DNA from: Actinomycetota bacterium
GTDB lineage: Bacteria > Actinomycetota > Humimicrobiia > Humimicrobiales > Humimicrobiaceae
Assembly: GCA_016783995.1 (NCBI GenBank)
Contig: JADHVN010000029.1
Coordinates: 1 to 12,819, forward strand
Direction: 5' to 3'
Length of the DNA stretch: 12,819 nt
Made by a program: the position numbers and the translations under genes. The notes beneath the pieces are model-generated. The model was not told where the DNA came from. It made no database searches and saw only the letters and a list, made by a program, of their open reading frames with translations. How positions within the stretch are numbered: the first letter of the stretch is position 1; each line of letters begins with the position of its first letter. Below are positions 1 through 6,795 of this stretch, piece by piece.

Positions 1-1066
1 GGATGGATATGCAGTAAGAACAGAAGACATAAAAGGAGCAGATAGGAGCTGCCCTGTAAGATTAATATTGCTGGCTGAGGATATACCTGCTGGTAAAGTG
101 CCAACTGTAAAGGTTAATCCTGGTTATTGCATACCCATTATGACCGGTTCCCCTATTCCAGAAAATTGTAATGCTGTGGTGATGAAAGAGGATACAGAAA
201 AGGATGGAGAGAGTATCCTGGTTTTTAAGGAATGTGCGGAGGGAGAAAATATAAGATACAGAGGGGAAGATATAAAAAACGGAGATAAAGTCTTAAGGAA
301 AGGGAAAAAGATTTTTCCTGCAGATATAGGAGTTATGGCTTCATTGGGTAAGAGCGAAGTGCTTGTTTACCAACCTCCTGTAGTAGGAATAATATCAACC
401 GGAGATGAGCTTCTGGAGATAGATAAGGAATTAGAGATAGGTAAAGTAAGGGATAGCAACAGTTATTCTTTATCTGCTCAATTGAAGGAAATAGGCATAA
501 AGTATATCAAGTATGGTATAGCTAAAGATGAGAAAAAAATCTTAGAGGAAAAGATACGGGAGGCTTTATCGGAGTGTGATATTCTATTATTAAGTGGAGG
601 GGTTTCTGTTGGTGATTATGATTTTGTAAAGGAAATCCTGATTGGTATTGGAGCAGAGTTGATATTCTGGAGGGTAAACCAGAAACCAGGAAAACCGCTG
701 GTTTTCCTGAAATATAAGGATGGATTTATATTCGGATTGCCGGGGAATCCTGTATCGGTTATGGTCTGTTTTGAAATGTATGTAAGACCATTGATCAAGA
801 AGATAATTGGAGATGATAATCTGTTCAGGCCTTCAGTAAGAGCCAGAGCTTATCATGATTTTAAGAATAAAAGAGGCAGAACTAATTTTGTCAGGGTGAT
901 GCTTGAGAAAAAAGATAATGAGTATTTTTTCAAATCTACAGGTACGCAGGGATCAGGCATACTAACCTCTATGGCAAAAGCTGATGGTATTGCAGTTTTT
1001 CCAGAAGATGCCGGGGATATAAAAAAAGATAGCGAAATTGAAGTTTTTTGCTTGAAGAGTAGATAA
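1..1066 (+). CDS. moeA: Molybdopterin molybdenumtransferase MoeA (5' partial)
   Basis: MoeA inserts molybdate or tungstate into adenylylated molybdopterin, releasing AMP, in the cytoplasm. The reading frame is open from base 2; the first codons read DGYAVR, the conserved MoeA motif that normally sits about 55-60 residues from the N-terminus, so only a short N-terminal piece is missing. Base 1 fits the last base of the expected Met codon. In the 354 visible residues: IMTGSPIPENCNAVVM at about 46-61, the MoCF_biosynth-domain motif STGDELL at about 132-138, LLSGGVSVGDYDF at about 196-208, KPGKPLVF at about 228-235 and GLPGNPVSVMV at about 245-255, then the C-terminal beta-barrel domain. A TTG at 68 is an internal Leu codon, not a start. 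The gene lies 52 nt upstream of tupA, so metal uptake and metal insertion are probably co-transcribed. Family assignment is secure; Mo versus W preference cannot be read from it. Confidence 0.96.
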   Translation, partial: DGYAVRTEDIKGADRSCPVRLILLAEDIPAGKVPTVKVNPGYCIPIMTGSPIPENCNAVVMKEDTEKDGESILVFKECAEGENIRYRGEDIKNGDKVLRKGKKIFPADIGVMASLGKSEVLVYQPPVVGIISTGDELLEIDKELEIGKVRDSNSYSLSAQLKEIGIKYIKYGIAKDEKKILEEKIREALSECDILLLSGGVSVGDYDFVKEILIGIGAELIFWRVNQKPGKPLVFLKYKDGFIFGLPGNPVSVMVCFEMYVRPLIKKIIGDDNLFRPSVRARAYHDFKNKRGRTNFVRVMLEKKDNEYFFKSTGTQGSGILTSMAKADGIAVFPEDAGDIKKDSEIEVFCLKSR

Positions 1067-1118
1067 GATCAAAAGGAAATCGACCAATAATGAAAACATA
1101 GGAAAGAATGAGGTAAAA

Positions 1119-1970
1119 GTGAATAAATTTAGATTTTTAAATGTTACTTCAATTCTTATATTATCTACGTTTATAATTACTACTTCTGTTTTTGCATTTT
1201 CTTGTAAAAAAAAAGTGAAAAATACTGAAATTATTCTGGCAACCACTACCAGCACTTACGACAGCGGTCTTCTGGATGAGTTAATCCCTGCCTTCGAGGA
1301 GGAAACCACCTATAAAGTAAAACCTATAGCTGTTGGTACAGGAGAAGCCATTGCTATGGGAGAAAGAGGAGAGATAGACGTTATACTGGTACACTCCAGA
1401 GAAGAAGAAGACAGGTTTGTTGAAGAAGGTTATGGAACTGAAAGAAGAGATGTTATGCATAATGACTTTGTGATAATAGGACCGGAAGATGATCCTTCAG
1501 ATATCAGTGGACTTACAGCAGTGGAAGCTTACATAACTATTTCTGCAAATGAGGCTTCGTTTGTTTCAAGAGGAGATGATTCCGGCACCAATAAGAAAGA
1601 AATAGAAATCTGGGAAGAAGCCGGTACTACCCCCCAGGGGGACTGGTATATAGAAAGTGGTCAGGGAATGGGAGAAACACTGAGGATTGCTGATGAAAAA
1701 CAGGCTTACACTATGACCGACAGGGGAACCTACCTATCCCAGCGGGATAGTCTTAGTCTGGTTGTTATGGTAGAGGATGATGAGATACTGTTTAATCCTT
1801 ATGGAGTGATTGTCTTAAATCCGGAAAAACATAAGGATATTGATATAAATTATGAGGGAGCTCAAGCTTTTGTGGAATTTATAACCGGAGAGAAGGGACA
1901 GGCTATTATCAAAGAATTTGGTGTAGCGGAATATGGTCAGCCGTTATTTTATCCTGATGTGATTAAGTAA
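1119..1970 (+). CDS. tupA: Tungstate ABC transporter substrate-binding lipoprotein TupA
   Basis: Predicted extracytoplasmic tungstate receptor of the TupABC importer. The start is GTG at 1119, preceded by TGAGG (1109-1113) with a 5-nt gap. Residues 1-28 form a signal peptide with a hydrophobic core (about 9-27) ending in AFS-Cys29, followed by KKK. The likely lipidation site Cys29 has a non-standard lipobox (Ala, Phe, Ser before Cys). The mature protein opens with the TupA hallmark ATTTSTYDSGLL (41-52). Further family motifs are SRGDDSGTNKKE (150-161), GQGMGETL (181-188) and YTMTDRGTY (197-205). At 283 residues its length is normal for the family. Two bases separate it from tupB. The TTTS-type motif distinguishes TupA from ModA and WtpA receptors, which is the main reason to call tungstate rather than molybdate; specificity remains an inference from family. 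Confidence 0.92.
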   Translation: MNKFRFLNVTSILILSTFIITTSVFAFSCKKKVKNTEIILATTTSTYDSGLLDELIPAFEEETTYKVKPIAVGTGEAIAMGERGEIDVILVHSREEEDRFVEEGYGTERRDVMHNDFVIIGPEDDPSDISGLTAVEAYITISANEASFVSRGDDSGTNKKEIEIWEEAGTTPQGDWYIESGQGMGETLRIADEKQAYTMTDRGTYLSQRDSLSLVVMVEDDEILFNPYGVIVLNPEKHKDIDINYEGAQAFVEFITGEKGQAIIKEFGVAEYGQPLFYPDVIK

Positions 1971-1972
1971 TT

Positions 1973-2686
1973 ATGGAAATTATCTGGCAGGGAATAAAAC
2001 AAGCAATAATTTTAATTTTTACCGGGAACAGGGAAGTATATGAGATTTTATTTCTAACTCTTAAGGTTTCTGGAAGTGCGGTATTTTTTTCTATACTTCT
2101 GGGAATACCTGTAGGGGTTCTTGTGGGATTAAATAAATTCCCGTTAAAAAAGTTTATTATTGCAGTAATAAATACTGGAATGGGACTTCCACCGGTTGCA
2201 GCAGGACTTATAGTTATATTGTTTATCTGGAGAAGTGGAATGCTTGGATTTTTAAAATTAATGTATACTCCCACTGCCATGGTGATAGCCCAGGTGCTTA
2301 TTGCCTCACCCATAATCGCAGGTATAACTCTGGCAGCTGTACAGCAGATTGACCCCAAATTAAAACAACAGGTTTTGTCTTTGGGAGCAAATAGATTTCA
2401 GGTCTACTGGATTTTAATAAGGGAAGCCAGGCTGCCTGCCCTGGCAGCAGTTATGGCTGGTTTTGGAGGAATAATATCAGAAGTAGGAGCAGTGATTATG
2501 GTAGGAGGGAATATTAAGGGAGAGACCAGGGTTCTTACCACTGCTACAGTTCAGATGGTCAGAATGGGTAATTTTGATATGGCAATTGCTCTTGTGGTAA
2601 TACTGCTTATCCTTACATTTGGGGTAAATTTCCTACTCACTTTGATACAGCAGAAGGAAGGTATTGGATGGATAAGAAGATTCTAG
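1973..2686 (+). CDS. tupB: Tungstate ABC transporter permease TupB
   Basis: Integral membrane channel subunit of the tungstate importer. The 237 residues contain about five hydrophobic segments, at roughly 27-52, 64-86, 100-122, 154-178 and 203-226. The conserved cytoplasmic coupling (EAA-type) loop that contacts the ATPase is recognisable at about 136-152 (LSLGANRFQVYWILIREA). ATG at 1973 lies 2 nt after the tupA stop with no obvious Shine-Dalgarno sequence, so translation is probably coupled to tupA. Its 3' end overlaps tupC by 19 nt. Length and composition fit the single-permease architecture of Tup systems, which presumably work as a homodimer. The general BPD transporter permease call is very secure; the tungstate assignment rests mainly on the neighbouring tupA. 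Confidence 0.92.
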   Translation: MEIIWQGIKQAIILIFTGNREVYEILFLTLKVSGSAVFFSILLGIPVGVLVGLNKFPLKKFIIAVINTGMGLPPVAAGLIVILFIWRSGMLGFLKLMYTPTAMVIAQVLIASPIIAGITLAAVQQIDPKLKQQVLSLGANRFQVYWILIREARLPALAAVMAGFGGIISEVGAVIMVGGNIKGETRVLTTATVQMVRMGNFDMAIALVVILLILTFGVNFLLTLIQQKEGIGWIRRF

Positions 2687-3771
2687 AGATTTCAGACCTT
2701 AAAAAGAAATATAACAGTAAATTTTGTCTGGATGTTAATAACCTGTACGCGGAAAAGGGAAAAATATTAACTATAATTGGACCAAATGGCTCCGGTAAAT
2801 CTACTCTTATAAGGCTCATTAACCTTCTGGAGAGACCCGATGAAGGGAAAATATATTTTAATGGCAGTAACATAGTAAACGGAAAAGTTAATCCCGCAGA
2901 GGTAAGGAAAAAGATGGCTGTAGTATTTCAGGAACCCCTGCTTTTTAATACATCGGTTTACAGCAATATAATAATGGGACTGAGGATTAGAAAAATAAAA
3001 TTATCAGGAGTAAAAGACAGGATTGATTACTTTACTGGTAAATTAAAAATCACTGATTTACTCAACAGGAGCACTAAAAATCTTTCCGGAGGTGAAAAGC
3101 AGAGAGTATCCCTTGCCAGAGCATTGGTCCTTGATCCTGAACTGCTGCTGCTGGATGAACCTCTGGCAAATATTGACCAGAGTTCCAGGGAAAGTTTGCG
3201 CGCGGATCTCTTTGGGGTATTAAGGGGTTATGGAAAATCTGTTGTATACGTTACACATGATCGGAATGAAGCCATGGTGCTTGCAGATGATATTGCAGTT
3301 ATGGATAGAGGGAAAATATTGCAGTTTGCCGGAAAGGAAGAGATATTCAGAAAACCTGTAAATGAGTTTATAGCCAGATTTGTAGGAGTCGAAACGCTGG
3401 TGGATGGAGTTATTCTTGAGAGAAAAGGAAATGTCTGCAAAGTTGGATTAGCGGTAAAAAAGGGAAATATTGAGATATACATAGTTGGTCAGTGGGAAAA
3501 AGACACCAGAGTTACACTGGCAATAAGGCCGGAAGATGTAATCTTATATAACACTGAAATATCATCTGAAGAATCTTCTGCCATGAATCTGTTCAAGGGG
3601 AAAATTACTGAAATAAGGGATATTGGAATATTTAAAAGAATTGAAATTGATTGCGGTTTCCCATTGAGCTCCTTTGTAACCCAAAATTCCGTTAATAGAT
3701 TGAAACTGGCTTTGGGTAAAGAAATTACAGCAGCAGTGAAAGCAAGTTCAATACATATGTTTAAAAGATGA
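2668..3771 (+). CDS. tupC: Tungstate ABC transporter ATP-binding protein TupC with C-terminal extension
   Basis: ATPase energising tungstate import. ATG at 2668 lies inside the end of tupB and has a good ribosome binding site (AAGGAAGG, 2654-2661) with a 6-nt gap. All ABC motifs are intact: Walker A GPNGSGKST (38-46), Q-loop Gln88, signature LSGGE (139-143), Walker B LLLLDEP with catalytic Glu164, and switch His197. After the nucleotide-binding domain (to about residue 235) there is an extension of about 130 residues. It contains TLAIRPEDVILY and then FKGKITEIRDIGIFKRIEID, which resembles the TOBE/Mop-like fold that binds oxyanions in ModC and related ATPases. That domain may sense cytoplasmic tungstate and inhibit the pump, an inference from related transporters. 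No residue in the sequence separates ModC from TupC; the tupA partner decides the name. Confidence 0.92.
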   Translation: MDKKILEISDLKKKYNSKFCLDVNNLYAEKGKILTIIGPNGSGKSTLIRLINLLERPDEGKIYFNGSNIVNGKVNPAEVRKKMAVVFQEPLLFNTSVYSNIIMGLRIRKIKLSGVKDRIDYFTGKLKITDLLNRSTKNLSGGEKQRVSLARALVLDPELLLLDEPLANIDQSSRESLRADLFGVLRGYGKSVVYVTHDRNEAMVLADDIAVMDRGKILQFAGKEEIFRKPVNEFIARFVGVETLVDGVILERKGNVCKVGLAVKKGNIEIYIVGQWEKDTRVTLAIRPEDVILYNTEISSEESSAMNLFKGKITEIRDIGIFKRIEIDCGFPLSSFVTQNSVNRLKLALGKEITAAVKASSIHMFKR

Positions 3772-3830
3772 GATAAAGATTTAATAGGTAATTTTTATTA
3801 AATAGAATATTTTTGGCTGTAAACAGACTT

Positions 3831-4856
3831 ATGGAAGAAAAATTAATAGATAATTATAATAGAAAAATTGATTATCTGAGGTTATCAGTTACCGACCGCT
3901 GTAATTTAAGATGTACATATTGCATGCCTGAAAGAGGAATAAAATTGCTTGACAGAAGAGAGCTTTTAACTTTTGAGGAAATATTAAGAGCGGTAAGAAT
4001 ATTATCTGAACTGGGGATAAAGAAAATAAGGCTTACCGGCGGTGAGCCTCTTCTCAGGGATAATATACTTGGCTTGATCGAAGGCATAAGAAACATTCCA
4101 GGAATTGAAGACATATCCCTTACCACTAACGGAACACTGCTGCGTAAATTTTTAAAAGACCTTTATAGCGCCGGTATAAAAAGGATCAATGTAAGTATGG
4201 ATAGTCTGGATCCGGAAAAGTACAGAATGATTACCAGAGGAGGTGATCTCACCAAAGTATTGGAAGCTATAGAAAGTTCTGTTGAAATGGGATTCGAATC
4301 AGTAAAGATAAATGTGGTGCTTACCAACTTATTTGACCAGAAGGACTCCCTGGAATTTATCAAGTTTGCCATTGAAAAACCGGTAAGTATTCGATTTATA
4401 GAAATGATGTCCATATCAGGCCTGGATACTGTAGAATGCAGCAGTAACCTGATTAATATCGATAAACCAAAAGTAGATATAAGAAGTATTTTTGAATCTA
4501 TGAATAAATTTGGAAAATACTGTAAAATTAAAGAGCCCATGGGTTTCGGGCCGGCAGTATATTACAGGATTAATGGAAGTAAAGGTAAGATTGGTTTTAT
4601 TATAAATAAAAGGGAGTCCTGCTATTACTGTAACAGGATTAGGCTTACTTCTAAAGGAAGTATAAAATTGTGTTTGTTTTCCAGTTCGGAAATTGATATA
4701 AAAGAAGAGCTTAGAGATGGCGCTAATAATGAAAGAATAAAAAAATTGATTAAAAGTTTTATAAAGAGAAAACCAAAGGACAGGAATAGTAACATAAAAT
4801 GTAAAGTGGGAAGCGATCTGAAAATTGCCAGCTTCATGAATAAAATTGGAGGATAG
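3831..4856 (+). CDS. moaA: GTP 3',8-cyclase MoaA (radical SAM)
   Basis: First step of pyranopterin synthesis: radical SAM conversion of GTP to 3',8-cyclo-7,8-dihydro-GTP, which MoaC then uses. I start it at ATG 3831 because the protein then begins like other MoaA proteins, with a short lead into RKIDYLRLSVTDRC; an in-frame TTG at 3813 would add six residues, and neither start has a clear Shine-Dalgarno. From the ATG, the radical SAM cluster ligands are Cys24, Cys28, Cys31 (CNLRCTYC). GGEPLLR (70-76) and the TTNG motif are present. The second, substrate-side cluster is Cys264, Cys267, Cys281 (spacing CX2CX13C), with the conserved NRIRLT arginines. The protein ends in Gly-Gly, the conserved MoaA C-terminal tail needed for catalysis. 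All key residues are present, so it should be active. The last codons overlap the moaC ribosome binding site. Confidence 0.95.
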   Translation: MEEKLIDNYNRKIDYLRLSVTDRCNLRCTYCMPERGIKLLDRRELLTFEEILRAVRILSELGIKKIRLTGGEPLLRDNILGLIEGIRNIPGIEDISLTTNGTLLRKFLKDLYSAGIKRINVSMDSLDPEKYRMITRGGDLTKVLEAIESSVEMGFESVKINVVLTNLFDQKDSLEFIKFAIEKPVSIRFIEMMSISGLDTVECSSNLINIDKPKVDIRSIFESMNKFGKYCKIKEPMGFGPAVYYRINGSKGKIGFIINKRESCYYCNRIRLTSKGSIKLCLFSSSEIDIKEELRDGANNERIKKLIKSFIKRKPKDRNSNIKCKVGSDLKIASFMNKIGG

Positions 4857-4863
4857 TTTTAAG

Positions 4864-5364
4864 ATGAAAAATCCGGATAATTTTACTCACATAGACGAGA
4901 AAGGAAGAGCTAAAATGGTTGATGTGAGCGATAAAAAGGTAGCTTTAAGGGCTGCTAAAGCCAGGGGATATATTATTTTAAATAAGGATATCATTGGTAA
5001 GATTAAAGATAACCAATTAGAAAAAGGCGATGTCTTAACTGTAGCAAAAATTGCCGGAGTGAGTGCGGCAAAAAAAAACTGGGAACTGATTCCACTCTGT
5101 CACCAGATAAGGCTTACAGATGTAGATATAGATTTCAGAATACTGGAAAAGGAAAATAAAATAGAGGCGGTAGCAAAAGTGAAAGGCTTTGATGTTACCG
5201 GAGTAGAAATGGAAGCTCTTATGGCTGTAAGTATCAGCCTGCTGGCTATATATGATATGTGTAAGGCAGTTTCAAAAGAAATGAGAATAGAAGGCATAGA
5301 ACTTCTGGAAAAAACCGGAGGAAAAGGCTATTATCTTAAAAATTACCAGAATAGGAGGATTTGA
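4864..5364 (+). CDS. moaC: Cyclic pyranopterin monophosphate synthase MoaC
   Basis: Converts the MoaA product into cyclic pyranopterin monophosphate, completing the first stage of cofactor synthesis. ATG 4864 is chosen over the upstream in-frame TTG at 4846 because GGAGGA (4848-4853) lies 10 nt before it, at the very end of moaA. The resulting 166 residues match the usual MoaC length. Conserved motifs are FTHIDEKGRAKMVDVSDK near the N-terminus, LIPLCHQIRL at about 75-84, TGVEMEALMAVS at about 112-123 and IYDMCKAV at about 129-136, which includes a conserved catalytic lysine. A LLEKTGGKGYY motif lies near the C-terminus. No residue looks degraded. Its stop codon is 4 nt before the next gene's start, so moaA, moaC and the MOSC gene form a tight translational block. 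Confidence 0.95.
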   Translation: MKNPDNFTHIDEKGRAKMVDVSDKKVALRAAKARGYIILNKDIIGKIKDNQLEKGDVLTVAKIAGVSAAKKNWELIPLCHQIRLTDVDIDFRILEKENKIEAVAKVKGFDVTGVEMEALMAVSISLLAIYDMCKAVSKEMRIEGIELLEKTGGKGYYLKNYQNRRI

Positions 5365-5368
5365 TATT

Positions 5369-5815
5369 TTGGAAAATAAAGGAAAAATAGTTTCAATAAA
5401 TATAAGTGAAAAAAAGGGCGGCAAAAAGAAGCCTGTAAATGAAGTTTCTATAAATGAATATGGTATAGAAGGAGACGGACACAGCGGAAACTGGCACCGT
5501 CAGGTAAGCCTGCTTTCATATGATAGTATTAAGGATATTAACAGTAAGGGTATTGATGCCAGTCCGGGAGATTTTGCTGAAAATATAACTACCTCGGGTA
5601 TAGATTTAAAGAGACTGCAAATCGGGGATATTTTGACAGTAGGTGAAGAAGATATGGTAATGCTTGAAGTCACTCAGATCGGGAAGGAGTGCCCCAAACC
5701 CTGTAGTATTTATTATTTGATGGGTTCATGTATAATGCCGCAAGAAGGTGTGTTCTGCAGGGTACTGCAGCCAGGGAAGATAAAGGTTGGAAATAAAATT
5801 ATACACGCCTTGTAA
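5369..5815 (+). CDS. Stand-alone MOSC domain protein
   Basis: A 148-residue protein consisting of essentially one MOSC domain, the module found at the C-terminus of molybdenum cofactor sulfurases and in YiiM-type proteins. The start is TTG 5369, supported by a perfect AGGAGG (5353-5358) with a 10-nt gap. Conserved blocks are GIEGDGHSGNWHRQVSLL (32-49), SPGDFAENITTSG (65-77) and IGKECPKPC (104-112). Cys108 is the conserved Cys of the family, and Cys112, Cys121 and Cys130 are also present. The end of the domain is IMPQEGVFCRVLQPG. MOSC proteins are thought to handle sulfur or bind the pterin cofactor, but the reaction of this short subfamily is not established. Its place between moaC and mogA suggests a role in cofactor assembly or transfer. 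Fold assignment is confident; function is inferred from context. Confidence 0.9.
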   Translation: MENKGKIVSINISEKKGGKKKPVNEVSINEYGIEGDGHSGNWHRQVSLLSYDSIKDINSKGIDASPGDFAENITTSGIDLKRLQIGDILTVGEEDMVMLEVTQIGKECPKPCSIYYLMGSCIMPQEGVFCRVLQPGKIKVGNKIIHAL

Positions 5816-5848
5816 GAAAGATTGTTAAAAAATAAGGAATAGAAATAC

Positions 5849-5867
5849 TTTTTATATTTTATAAAAA
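5849..5867. repeat. AT-only palindrome upstream of mogA
   Basis: TTTTTATA (5849-5856) and TATAAAAA (5860-5867) are perfect inverted repeats separated by TTT, inside the 85-nt gap between the MOSC gene and mogA. A TATAAT hexamer follows at 5870-5875, but I find no convincing -35 at normal spacing. An all-AU hairpin would be weak. It could be a protein-binding site, part of a weak internal promoter, or chance in very AT-rich DNA. Confidence 0.35.
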
Positions 5868-5900
5868 ATTATAATTGTAATATTTAAAAGGAAAAATTTT

Positions 5901-6401
5901 ATGAAAAAACTATTAAAAGTAGCAATCATCACTGTTAGTGATAAAGGATACCGGGAAGAGCGCGAAGACAGAAGCGGTAAATATATAATGCAATATTTCA
6001 AAGAAAAAGGATGGGAAATTGCTGATTACGGAATAGTCCCGGATGAGAAGGATAAAATAAAGGAAAAACTTAAGGATATCTCAGATAAAGAAAAAGCAAA
6101 TCTAATCTTAACCACCGGGGGAACCGGGTTTTCACCCAGAGATGTGACTCCTGAAGCGACTGATGAGGTTATTGAGAAAAAGGTTCCCGGGTTCAGTGAG
6201 ATAATAAGGATTGAAGGCCAGAAAAAAACTCCCAGAGCAATTCTTTCCAGGGGAGTAAGCGGGATAAGGAAAAAAACTTTAATAATAAACCTGCCCGGTA
6301 GTATAAAAGGAGTAAAAGATAGCCTGGAGTTGATATACCGCCCACTGCCCCATGGGATTGATATATTGACTGGTAGGGATATAGAATGTGGTCAGGAATA
6401 A
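5901..6401 (+). CDS. mogA: Molybdopterin adenylyltransferase, MogA/MoaB family
   Basis: Activates molybdopterin by adenylylation, giving the intermediate that MoeA uses for metal insertion. ATG 5901 has AAGGA (5888-5892) with an 8-nt gap. The 166 residues form a single MoCF_biosynth domain. AIITVSDKGYREEREDRSG near the start matches the MogA/MoaB opening, and LILTTGGTGFSPRDVTPEAT at about 68-87 is the signature with the catalytic acidic residues. RAILSRGVSGI and LIINLPGSIKGVKDSLELI complete the fold, followed by the conserved LPHGIDIL. Length and motifs are normal. It is the last recognisable cofactor gene on this strand. Bacterial MoaB and MogA are hard to separate by sequence; both are expected to fill this step. 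Confidence 0.92.
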   Translation: MKKLLKVAIITVSDKGYREEREDRSGKYIMQYFKEKGWEIADYGIVPDEKDKIKEKLKDISDKEKANLILTTGGTGFSPRDVTPEATDEVIEKKVPGFSEIIRIEGQKKTPRAILSRGVSGIRKKTLIINLPGSIKGVKDSLELIYRPLPHGIDILTGRDIECGQE

Positions 6402-6479
6402 CATTTGGAATTAAAATATATAGACTCATATATTGCAGATATGAATAGATAAAAAAACATTATATTATAGATTTTCTAT

Positions 6480-6706
6480 TTAAGATTCCCCGGCAGTGTC
6501 AATTAATTTATCAATAGCTTCTGCCACCACTTCCAGGGGAGTGTACTGCTCTTTATTTTTAATTATTTATCACGGAATAATAGATACTTCCAAAATAATA
6601 GAATCTTCAATTGATTCTAATTTATTCTCTACTTAAATAATCTTACTAAAATTTTAAATTCGAAACACGTCAACTAAGCCCGCTCAATAAAGTTTTTCAC
6701 AGCTTT
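6480..6706 (-). pseudogene. Possible remnant of a minus-strand gene (C-terminal part)
   Basis: On the minus strand, 6564-6480 reads as a smooth protein C-terminus (NKEQYTPLEVVAEAIDKLI, then DTAGES and TAA) with amino acid use like real genes here. Upstream in the same frame, after two adjacent stops (TGA TAA at about 6567-6572), comes VENKLESIEDSIILEVSIIP (6632 to 6573). Further upstream, in another frame, KAVKNFIERA (6706-6677) is followed by a stop. This pattern of coding-like blocks broken by stops and a frame change suggests a decayed gene. I do not recognise the family. The translation blocks are short and could be chance, so confidence is low to moderate. Confidence 0.35.
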
Positions 6707-6721
6707 TTAATTAAGTAGTTT

Positions 6722-6750
6722 TTTACTTCACTCCAAATAACTATTATAAT
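6722..6750 (+). promoter_or_regulatory. Candidate sigma-70-type promoter for the L,D-transpeptidase gene
   Basis: A perfect TATAAT at 6745-6750 with TTTACT at 6722-6727 (4 of 6 matches to the -35 consensus) and a 17-nt spacer. Transcription would start near 6757, giving a leader of about 40 nt before the TTG start. The region is very AT-rich, so chance matches are possible, but spacing and position are right. Confidence 0.45.
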
Positions 6751-6795
6751 GGTTTTGATATTTTTATTTTTTATATAAATTTACGAGGAAAATAG

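Larger units (their letters stand above)
6402..6795. other. Gene-poor AT-rich intergenic region
   Basis: 394 nt between mogA and the L,D-transpeptidase gene with no intact gene. Just after mogA, TCATAT (6426-6431) and ATATGA (6439-6444) could form a small hairpin with a 7-nt loop, but no T-run follows, so it is at best a poor terminator. The central part holds a probable decayed minus-strand gene (6480-6706), and the right end holds a candidate promoter for the downstream gene. I found no tRNA, CRISPR or riboswitch-like structure. Confidence 0.6.

Noticed and set aside
1067..1118. Molybdenum-cofactor riboswitch upstream of tupA
   Set aside because: The gap is only 52 nt and shows no multi-stem structure of the size such riboswitches need.
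962..1255. Minus-strand 97-residue open frame across the moeA end and tupA start
   Set aside because: It is antisense to two well-supported genes, has no family motif, and is rich in Phe/Ile/Val as expected from reverse-reading AT-rich coding DNA.
1963..2358. Minus-strand 131-residue open frame inside tupB
   Set aside because: Antisense shadow of a convincing permease gene, with no recognisable domain or ribosome binding site.
3813..3830. TTG at 3813 as the moaA start
   Set aside because: It adds only six residues, has no ribosome binding site, and ATG 3831 gives the usual MoaA N-terminus. The choice is not certain.
4163..4540. Minus-strand 125-residue open frame inside moaA
   Set aside because: Antisense shadow of a gene whose catalytic motifs are all intact.
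4846..4863. TTG at 4846 as the moaC start
   Set aside because: GGAGGA at 4848-4853 lies inside that extension and is correctly spaced for ATG 4864 instead.
6426..6444. Intrinsic terminator after mogA
   Set aside because: The 6-bp AT-rich stem is not followed by a T-run on the plus strand.
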